From: Syntrophaceae bacterium
Lineage (GTDB): Bacteria; Desulfobacterota; Syntrophia; Syntrophales; Smithellaceae
Assembly (NCBI GenBank): GCA_018436925.1
Contig: JAHDKI010000014.1
Coordinates: 124,001-188,000, forward strand
DNA length: 64,000 nucleotides
Direction of reading: 5' to 3'
Part shown: positions 58,849-64,000 of the stretch, one piece after another
How the letters are laid out: every line of letters begins with the position of its first letter
Numbering within the stretch: position 1 is the first letter of the stretch
Program-made: the position numbers and the translations under genes
The notes under the pieces: model-generated
Database searches by the model: none
What the model saw: the letters and a program-made list of their open reading frames with translations, nothing else
Told to the model about the DNA's origin: nothing

Positions 58849-60990
58849 ATGCTGAGAATAACCGACATTCTGGATAAGGCCCAAATCTATCTTCCGCCCG
58901 ACGAGCTGGAGATGATTGAAAAAGCCTATATCTATTCGGCCACCGTGCATCAGGGGCAGGTTCGCTTGTCGGGAGAGCCGTATCTGACCCATCCTATGGA
59001 AGTGGCCGGAATTCTGACGGACATGAAGATGGATTCAGCCACGATCATCAGCGGTCTTTTACATGACACCATCGAAGATACCCTCACCACCCGCGAACAG
59101 ATTGAACAGGAATTCGGCAAAGACGTTGCCTTTCTGGTGCACGGCCTGACCAAACTGAGCCGTATTTCGTTTGCCTCCCAAGAGGAGCGGCAGGCGGAGA
59201 ACTTCCGGAAAATGATTCTGGCGATGTCTTCCGACATTCGGATTCTGCTGGTTAGGCTCGCCGACCGGATTCACAACATGCGCACTCTACAATATCAGAC
59301 CCCCGAGCGAAGACTTTATATTGCCCGCGAGACGCTTGATGTCTACGCGCCGCTGGCCAATCGTTTGGGAATCAACTGGATGAAGATGGACTTGGAGGAT
59401 CTCGCTTTTCAGTATATCTCCCCCAACGCCTATAAGGAGATTTCCACCCGGGTCGCCAAGTCCAACGAATCCCGCAATCGCTATACCGAAGAAGTCAAAG
59501 CCCTGATCGCCAGGGAGTTGGAGAAATTGTCCATCGCGGGAGAAGTCGAAGGGCGGGCCAAGCATCTTTACGGAATCTACAAGAAGATGCACGAGCAGCG
59601 AATTAATTTTGATGAAGTTTACGATGTCATCGCTTTTCGAATCATATTGGATTCCGACAAGGAAAAAAGCTGTTATGAAGCTCTGAGTATCGTGCACGCC
59701 CTGTGGAAGCCCATTCCGGGCCGATTCAAAGATTATATCGCCATGCCGAAGGCGAACAACTACCGTTCGCTTCATACGGCGGTTATCGGACCTTACGGCG
59801 AACGCGTGGAAATCCAGATCCGAACCCGCGAGATGCACGAATGGGCGGAAAAGGGCATCGCGGCGCACTGGCGTTATAAAGAAGGCAAGGCGTTTCACGA
59901 CAGTGAAGACAACCAGATCAAAAAGCTCCGCGAGGCTTTGGAGATTCAGCAGGACATCAAAAATCCTAAGGAATTCATGTCCAACCTGAAACTCGCGCTG
60001 TTTCCGGAAGAGGTATATGTTTTCACGCCCCGTGGAGACGTCAAATCCTTTCCCAAAGGGGCCACGCCCATCGATTTCGCTTACAGCATCCATACGGATG
60101 TGGGCAATTCGTGCATCGGCGCCCGCGTCAATCGCAATATCGTTCCACTGCGGTATCAGCTTCAAAACGGCGATCAGGTTGAAATCATCACGCAGTCGGG
60201 TCATCACCCCAGCAAAGACTGGTTGAAGTATGTCGTCACCTCGCGGGCGATCTCCAAGATCCGCAACTGGATCAACGCAGAGGAGAAAAGCAGCTCTCTG
60301 CTGCTTGGCCGCGACCTCCTGGATAAGGAATTCAAAAGAAATCATCTCAAGTTTTCAAGCTGCATCAAATCAGATGAAATAAAAAAAATTCTGGAAGAAT
60401 ACACGCTTTTGACCGTTGACGATTTGATATCCCAGGTCGGATACGGACGGATTTCAGCCAGACAAGTCGCCAATCATTTTATTGCGGAAGGAGAGGCGCG
60501 CGAGGAAGAGAAAAAGGCGGAAAAGCCGAAAAAGAAAAGCGCCACGCCGTCTTTAGGAATCTCTCTCACCGGTATTGATGATGTGATGGTCAAATTCGCC
60601 AAATGCTGCAACCCGATTCCCGGCGATGAGATAGCGGGCTACATTTCGCGCGGACGCGGAATCACCGTGCACACGCAAAATTGTGTTCATTTGAAAAAAC
60701 TCGATCCGGAGCGCATTGTGGACGTCAACTGGGATCTCAGGCAGAAACATGCCTATCCTGTCCATATCAAGGTGGTATGTGACGATCGCAAAGGCGTGCT
60801 CACGGAAGTCAGTTCAGTGATTTCATCCTTTGACGTCAACATCAGTTTCGCGCAGGTGGAAACCACGGATATGATCGCAACCTGCCTGTTTGTGATTGAT
60901 GTTTACGATCTTCAGCAATTACAATCCATTTTCTCCGCAATCCGGCAGTTAAAGATGGTTCGCATCGTTGAACGGATAAGAAAAGCCTGA
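58849..60990 (+). CDS. Bifunctional (p)ppGpp synthetase/hydrolase
   Basis: A 713-residue long RelA/SpoT homologue (Rel). The HD hydrolase domain is intact (YLTHPMEVAGIL about 45, GLLHDTIEDT about 67-76, ADRIHNMRTL about 137). The synthetase domain (about 235-345) has GRFKDYIAMPKANNYRSLHT and ERVEIQIRTREMHEWAEKG. TGS (about 385-445, VYVFTPRGDVKSFPKGAT), a CC motif (KCCNPIPGDEI, about 586) and a C-terminal ACT domain (about 640-713) complete it. Intact motifs in both halves suggest both activities. It controls the stringent response. Confidence 0.96.
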   Translation: MLRITDILDKAQIYLPPDELEMIEKAYIYSATVHQGQVRLSGEPYLTHPMEVAGILTDMKMDSATIISGLLHDTIEDTLTTREQIEQEFGKDVAFLVHGLTKLSRISFASQEERQAENFRKMILAMSSDIRILLVRLADRIHNMRTLQYQTPERRLYIARETLDVYAPLANRLGINWMKMDLEDLAFQYISPNAYKEISTRVAKSNESRNRYTEEVKALIARELEKLSIAGEVEGRAKHLYGIYKKMHEQRINFDEVYDVIAFRIILDSDKEKSCYEALSIVHALWKPIPGRFKDYIAMPKANNYRSLHTAVIGPYGERVEIQIRTREMHEWAEKGIAAHWRYKEGKAFHDSEDNQIKKLREALEIQQDIKNPKEFMSNLKLALFPEEVYVFTPRGDVKSFPKGATPIDFAYSIHTDVGNSCIGARVNRNIVPLRYQLQNGDQVEIITQSGHHPSKDWLKYVVTSRAISKIRNWINAEEKSSSLLLGRDLLDKEFKRNHLKFSSCIKSDEIKKILEEYTLLTVDDLISQVGYGRISARQVANHFIAEGEAREEEKKAEKPKKKSATPSLGISLTGIDDVMVKFAKCCNPIPGDEIAGYISRGRGITVHTQNCVHLKKLDPERIVDVNWDLRQKHAYPVHIKVVCDDRKGVLTEVSSVISSFDVNISFAQVETTDMIATCLFVIDVYDLQQLQSIFSAIRQLKMVRIVERIRKA

Positions 60991-61099
60991 AAGAAAGCCC
61001 CTTTGACGGCATTTGGAGGTTGACAAAAACGAGCGTACTGCGATAAGCAGGCGCTACCCTGCGAAGGGGGAAATGAATGCTCCAACGAGGAAAAATACC

Positions 61100-61783
61100 A
61101 TGAATAATCGAGCAATTAGCATGACGCTGCTTTACGTGTTGGCAGGATTGACGCTGTTTGGAACCCTTCCGGCGCTGGCACAGGCGCAAAAGCCGGTGGT
61201 CGTGATCGATCCGGCCCACGGCGGAGAAGATACCGGTTGTATCGGAATCGACAAAGTCGTTGAAAAAGATATAACCCTTGCCATGGCCAAGCGTCTCAAG
61301 CAGGAATTGAACTCGTCAGGAACCTGTCGGGTGGTGCTTACGCGCGAAGGCGATGAAACCCTGTCAGTCGAGCAAAGAAAAAAGATCATCACAGACTTCA
61401 AACCGGCGGCGGTTGTGAGCATTCATGCCAATGCGGGTTTTGGAAAAACGGCGACCGGATTCGAATTGTATTATCCCGGTTTGGGAGCAAAACCGTCTGA
61501 TCGCGCAAAAGGCAAAACGGAAGCATCGGAAATCAAAACCTTAAACGATACGGTTAAACTGGCTCACCTCATTCGAAAAAGCCTTGATGCCCTGTATCCG
61601 AAACAGGGACGCGGCCTTCGGGAAGCGGATGTCGTCTTGCTCGAGGGATTGAAGGTTCCGGCGGTCGTGGTGGAAATCGGATTTCTGACAACACCGCAGG
61701 ATAAGAAAAAAGTATCGGATGAAAAAACCCGCGGCAGCATCGCACGCGCAATGGCCCAAGCCGTTGAAGCGTATTTCAGGTGA
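61100..61783 (+). CDS. N-acetylmuramoyl-L-alanine amidase (AmiC-like)
   Basis: A 227-residue secreted amidase_3. The signal peptide (about 1-28, ending ALAQA) is followed by the catalytic domain with zinc ligands in IDPAHGGEDTG (His, about 36), VEKDIT (Glu, about 52), SIHANAG (His, about 105) and the catalytic VVEIGFLT (Glu, about 190). It cleaves the amide between muramic acid and the stem peptide in septal peptidoglycan. ATG 61100 has GAGGAAA upstream; the open frame from 61013 has no signal. There is no AMIN domain. rph follows 3 bases later. Confidence 0.93.
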   Translation: MNNRAISMTLLYVLAGLTLFGTLPALAQAQKPVVVIDPAHGGEDTGCIGIDKVVEKDITLAMAKRLKQELNSSGTCRVVLTREGDETLSVEQRKKIITDFKPAAVVSIHANAGFGKTATGFELYYPGLGAKPSDRAKGKTEASEIKTLNDTVKLAHLIRKSLDALYPKQGRGLREADVVLLEGLKVPAVVVEIGFLTTPQDKKKVSDEKTRGSIARAMAQAVEAYFR

Positions 61784-61786
61784 ATC

Positions 61787-62518
61787 ATGCTCGAAAGAAG
61801 TTATGGCAGAAAAACCAATGAGCTCCGTCCCCTCAGGATGACGATGCCCTATCTGAATCATGCTCCCGGGTCGGTTCTGGTCGAATTCGGCAATACCAAA
61901 GTGCTTTGCGTTGCGTCGATAGATGACAAAACAGCGCCGTTTTTGAAGAATACCGGCAAAGGCTGGTTGACGGCGGAGTACGCCATGCTCCCGATGTCCA
62001 CGCAAACCCGTTCGCAACGGGAATCGGCAAGGGGAAAGATCGGCGGCCGAACCCATGAAATCCAGCGCCTGGTAGGGCGGTCGCTGCGAGCAGTGACGGA
62101 TCTCGCGGCGCTCGGCGAGAGGACCGTTTATATCGATTGTGACGTGATCCAGGCAGACGGCGGTACGCGAACCGCCTCCATCACCGGAGCCTTTGTGGCG
62201 CTGGTCGGTTTGCTGCGTGATTTAAAAAACAAGCAGCTGATTGAGTCTCTTCCGGTCATTGACTCGGTCTCAGCAGTCAGTGTCGGGCTGATGGATGACA
62301 TTATTTTGTTGGATCTGGACTATGCGGAAGACTCGCGCGTCGATGTGGATATGAATTTCGTCAGAACCGGTTCCGGCTTGTTTGTTGAAGTTCAAGGAAC
62401 GGCAGAACACCGTCCCTTCACGAAGCGGCAGATGATGGACATGACCGAAATGGCTTCCAGCGGAATTGATAGAATCACGGCCTGTCAGTTGGACGTATTA
62501 GGGGACTGGCGGACATGA
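61787..62518 (+). CDS. rph: Ribonuclease PH
   Basis: A 243-residue RNase PH, a phosphorolytic 3' exonuclease that trims tRNA precursors. Family sequences include [15 protein letters not shown] near the N-terminus, [16 protein letters not shown] (about 65-80), [17 protein letters not shown] (about 87-103) and [18 protein letters not shown] (about 119-136). It overlaps rdgB by ATGA, a common pairing. Notably the next gene but one is a tRNA with an encoded CCA end. Confidence 0.96.
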   Translation: MLERSYGRKTNELRPLRMTMPYLNHAPGSVLVEFGNTKVLCVASIDDKTAPFLKNTGKGWLTAEYAMLPMSTQTRSQRESARGKIGGRTHEIQRLVGRSLRAVTDLAALGERTVYIDCDVIQADGGTRTASITGAFVALVGLLRDLKNKQLIESLPVIDSVSAVSVGLMDDIILLDLDYAEDSRVDVDMNFVRTGSGLFVEVQGTAEHRPFTKRQMMDMTEMASSGIDRITACQLDVLGDWRT

Positions 62519-63129
62519 AAATCGTATTTGCAACGAAAAACGAGGGCAAGGTTCGTGAGATCCGCGAGATGCTGGAAGGAACGGGTATTGAAGTGATTTC
62601 TCTCAATGCCTATCCGGACACGCCGGAAATTATCGAAGACGGGGCGTCCTATCTGGAAAACGCGTTGATCAAGGCGACAATTATTTCAGACTACACCGGG
62701 GAAATTGTTCTGGCTGACGACTCCGGTTTGGAAGTGGATAGTCTTGAAGGCGAACCCGGCATTTACTCGGCTCGTTATGCGGGGGAAGGGGCTTCAGATG
62801 AAGCCAACAAACGCAAACTGCTGGATAAACTCAAAGGGGTCGCCAGGGAAAAACGATCCGCCGCATTTCATTGCGCCCTGGTTCTCTACAGTCCCGACGG
62901 CAGCTTTAAATCATTTGAAGCCAGATGGCCGGGGATGATCATCGACCATGGAAAAGGGGATAACGGCTTTGGATACGATCCGATATTCTATGTTCCGGAG
63001 CAGCAAAAGACCGCAGCGGAATTGCCGCCGAAAATAAAAAATGTGATCAGTCACCGCGGACAGGCCTTTGAAAAACTCAAACTATACCTGCAAGAAAAAC
63101 AAAGTCCGTCAGGCCAAAACGGGGCGTAG
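62515..63129 (+). CDS. rdgB: XTP/dITP pyrophosphatase (RdgB/HAM1)
   Basis: A 204-residue house-cleaning nucleotidase that removes non-canonical purine triphosphates. Motifs: [12 protein letters not shown] (4-15), [25 protein letters not shown] (about 65-89), and the C-terminal [15 protein letters not shown] and [11 protein letters not shown]. Its stop TAG (63127-63129) lies inside the tRNA-Pro gene: the last ten bases of rdgB are the first ten of the tRNA. Start overlaps rph (ATGA). Confidence 0.96.
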   Translation: MKIVFATKNEGKVREIREMLEGTGIEVISLNAYPDTPEIIEDGASYLENALIKATIISDYTGEIVLADDSGLEVDSLEGEPGIYSARYAGEGASDEANKRKLLDKLKGVAREKRSAAFHCALVLYSPDGSFKSFEARWPGMIIDHGKGDNGFGYDPIFYVPEQQKTAAELPPKIKNVISHRGQAFEKLKLYLQEKQSPSGQNGA

Positions 63130-63196
63130 CGCAGCCTGGTAGCGCGCCTGCTTTGGGAGCAGGATGTCGCAGGTTCAAATCCTGCCGCCCCGACCA
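63120..63196 (+). tRNA. tRNA-Pro (anticodon TGG)
   Basis: A 77-base tRNA. Acceptor stem CGGGGCG (63120-63126) pairs fully with CGCCCCG; discriminator A and an encoded CCA end (63194-63196) follow. Anticodon stem CCTGC (63147-63151) / GCAGG (63159-63163) closes the loop TTTGGGA with anticodon TGG at 63154-63156; G37 follows as expected for proline tRNAs. The T arm has GGTTCAAAT. Its 5' end overlaps rdgB by ten bases, so the mature tRNA must be cut from a message that is also translated. Confidence 0.97.
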
Positions 63197-63200
63197 TAAA

Positions 63201-63236
63201 AAAGCCCCCTGAAAAAGTGACGTCAGGGGGCTTTTT
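63201..63236. terminator. Terminator after tRNA-Pro
   Basis: AAAGCCCCCTGA (63201-63212) pairs with TCAGGGGGCTTT (63223-63234) around a 10-base loop, then Ts. The preceding A-run makes it usable for the convergent OmpA-family gene too. Confidence 0.88.
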
Positions 63237-63254
63237 CCGTTGGTCTTCAAGAGC

Positions 63255-64000
63255 CTATTTTTCGATAAACGTGATCTCCACACGACGGTTCTGGTTGCGG
63301 CCATCCGCCGTTTCATTGCTGGCAACAGGTCTTTGATCGCCCATGCCGCGAAGTTCAAACGAGACGTTTTTATGGCTTAACCCCATCTGCATAAAGTTGG
63401 TGGCCACCGCCGAAGCCCGATCCAGTGAGAGCCTCAGGTTGTGAGCGGGATTGTCGGCTTTGGTTGTATCGCAGTGGCCTTCGATCACGATGGCGCCTTT
63501 CACGTTCTTAATGGATGAATAAAAGGCCTTCAGGCGAATCAGCTCTTTCGGGCTTAAAGACGCCCTGCCGGTGTCAAAATAAACGGTGAAGGTCTTCTCC
63601 ACCTGCGATACGGCGGCAGGTTGGGGTTCCGCTTTTTTGGGGGTATCCTTCTTTGCCGTTTCAACGGCTTTGGGAGCGGCGGACTTTGCAACGGGGGCCG
63701 GCTTTTCCGCGGTTTCAGCCGCAGGTGCGGCGGGAGCTTTTGCGGCCTCTTTCGCTGCCAATGCCTTCTTTTCAGCACAGGCTTTTCGCGAAGCCCGACG
63801 CACGGAAGAATCTTGCTTCACTTCAGAAACGACGGGTTTGACTGCAACCGGCGACTCGGGGGCCTTAGCGGCAGGTTCCTGAGCAGCCTGTGTCGGCAAA
63901 GAAGCACCCTCCGAAGCGGGAGCTTCGACTTTTGCGACGGCAGCTTTTTTGGGAGTTGAGAGATTTCGGACCACAACAACGCGGTTATCAGGGGTTTCCT
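63255..64000 (-). CDS. OmpA-family protein, C-terminal part (window-truncated)
   Basis: The visible C-terminal 248 codons. Residues nearest the C-terminus (last 110) form an OmpA/MotB-type peptidoglycan-binding domain: [34 protein letters not shown] and [26 protein letters not shown], containing the conserved Asp and Arg that bind diaminopimelate. Before it is an Ala/Lys/Pro/Glu-rich low-complexity linker of about 120 residues, probably disordered and periplasm-spanning. A GTG at 63974 could start the gene, but it has no binding site and the frame stays open to the window edge, so the gene most likely continues. Confidence 0.82.
   Translation of the reverse strand, partial: ETPDNRVVVVRNLSTPKKAAVAKVEAPASEGASLPTQAAQEPAAKAPESPVAVKPVVSEVKQDSSVRRASRKACAEKKALAAKEAAKAPAAPAAETAEKPAPVAKSAAPKAVETAKKDTPKKAEPQPAAVSQVEKTFTVYFDTGRASLSPKELIRLKAFYSSIKNVKGAIVIEGHCDTTKADNPAHNLRLSLDRASAVATNFMQMGLSHKNVSFELRGMGDQRPVASNETADGRNQNRRVEITFIEK

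Noticed and set aside
63586..63882. Plus-strand frames with repetitive composition near the window end
   Set aside because: They mirror the Ala/Lys/Pro-rich linker of the OmpA-family gene on the minus strand.

Overview
The window looks like chromosomal DNA of a strictly anaerobic, Gram-negative deltaproteobacterium of the syntrophic type (Syntrophales-like). This is an inference from gene content: two [FeFe]-hydrogenase-type operons with NADH-dehydrogenase-like and GltD-like modules, a hybrid cluster protein with its own Crp/Fnr regulator, a complete Kdo/Lpt lipopolysaccharide block linked to rpoN, and the order cmk-rpsA-(sppA)-ihf. Coding density is high, many genes overlap by ATGA, and I saw no transposase, phage genes or CRISPR array.

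Region 1 (1-14.8 kb, almost all minus strand) is the distinctive part. The downstream operon (7223 to 1) runs DRTGG protein, RsbW-like ATPase, second DRTGG protein, PHP phosphoesterase, GHKL ATPase, NuoE-like, HndB-like, a NuoF-GltD fusion, and the start of a NuoG/HydA-type catalytic subunit that leaves the window. The upstream operon (14663 to 8023) runs a 1144-residue [FeFe] hydrogenase fused to a GltD module, a small thioredoxin-fold [2Fe-2S] protein, a PAS-containing putative sensory [FeFe] hydrogenase, and a SpoIIE-type phosphatase. A lone GHKL ATPase sits between them on the plus strand. Together they look like H2/NAD(P)H redox machinery with a built-in sensing and phospho-signalling layer.

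Region 2 (14.8-22 kb): a cheW-mcp pair; a minus-strand group of Crp/Fnr regulator, methyltransferase and a Nudix-RsbRD-like fusion; hcp divergent from the regulator with a perfect palindrome between them; then rpiB and xerD. Region 3 (22.6-33 kb): TPR protein, kdsA, kdsC, an SMR transporter, lptC, lptA, lptB, rpoN, hpf, ptsN, an hprK-like gene with lost catalytic motifs, and rapZ. This builds and exports LPS and carries nitrogen-PTS-type regulation.

Region 4 (33-46 kb): M23 peptidase, coaBC, uracil-DNA glycosylase, nfeD-slipin and a small membrane protein, HAD phosphatase, aminotransferase, then hemW, lepA, adk and an M48 protease on the minus strand. Region 5 (46-64 kb): cmk, rpsA, sppA, ihf, enoyl-CoA hydratase; a sigma-region-4-like small protein; an FTR/glutaredoxin pair; psd-pssA; rsmD-coaD; a PurF-like protein without the glutaminase cysteine; ispG-proS-rel-amidase-rph-rdgB; a tRNA-Pro overlapping the 3' end of rdgB; and the C-terminal part of an OmpA-family protein cut by the window end.

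The most unusual observations are the architecture of the two hydrogenase operons, a candidate lepA promoter embedded in the adk terminator, the degenerate HprK-like protein, the Nudix-RsbRD fusion, and the rdgB/tRNA-Pro overlap. All functional calls rest on motifs read by eye; no database search was run.
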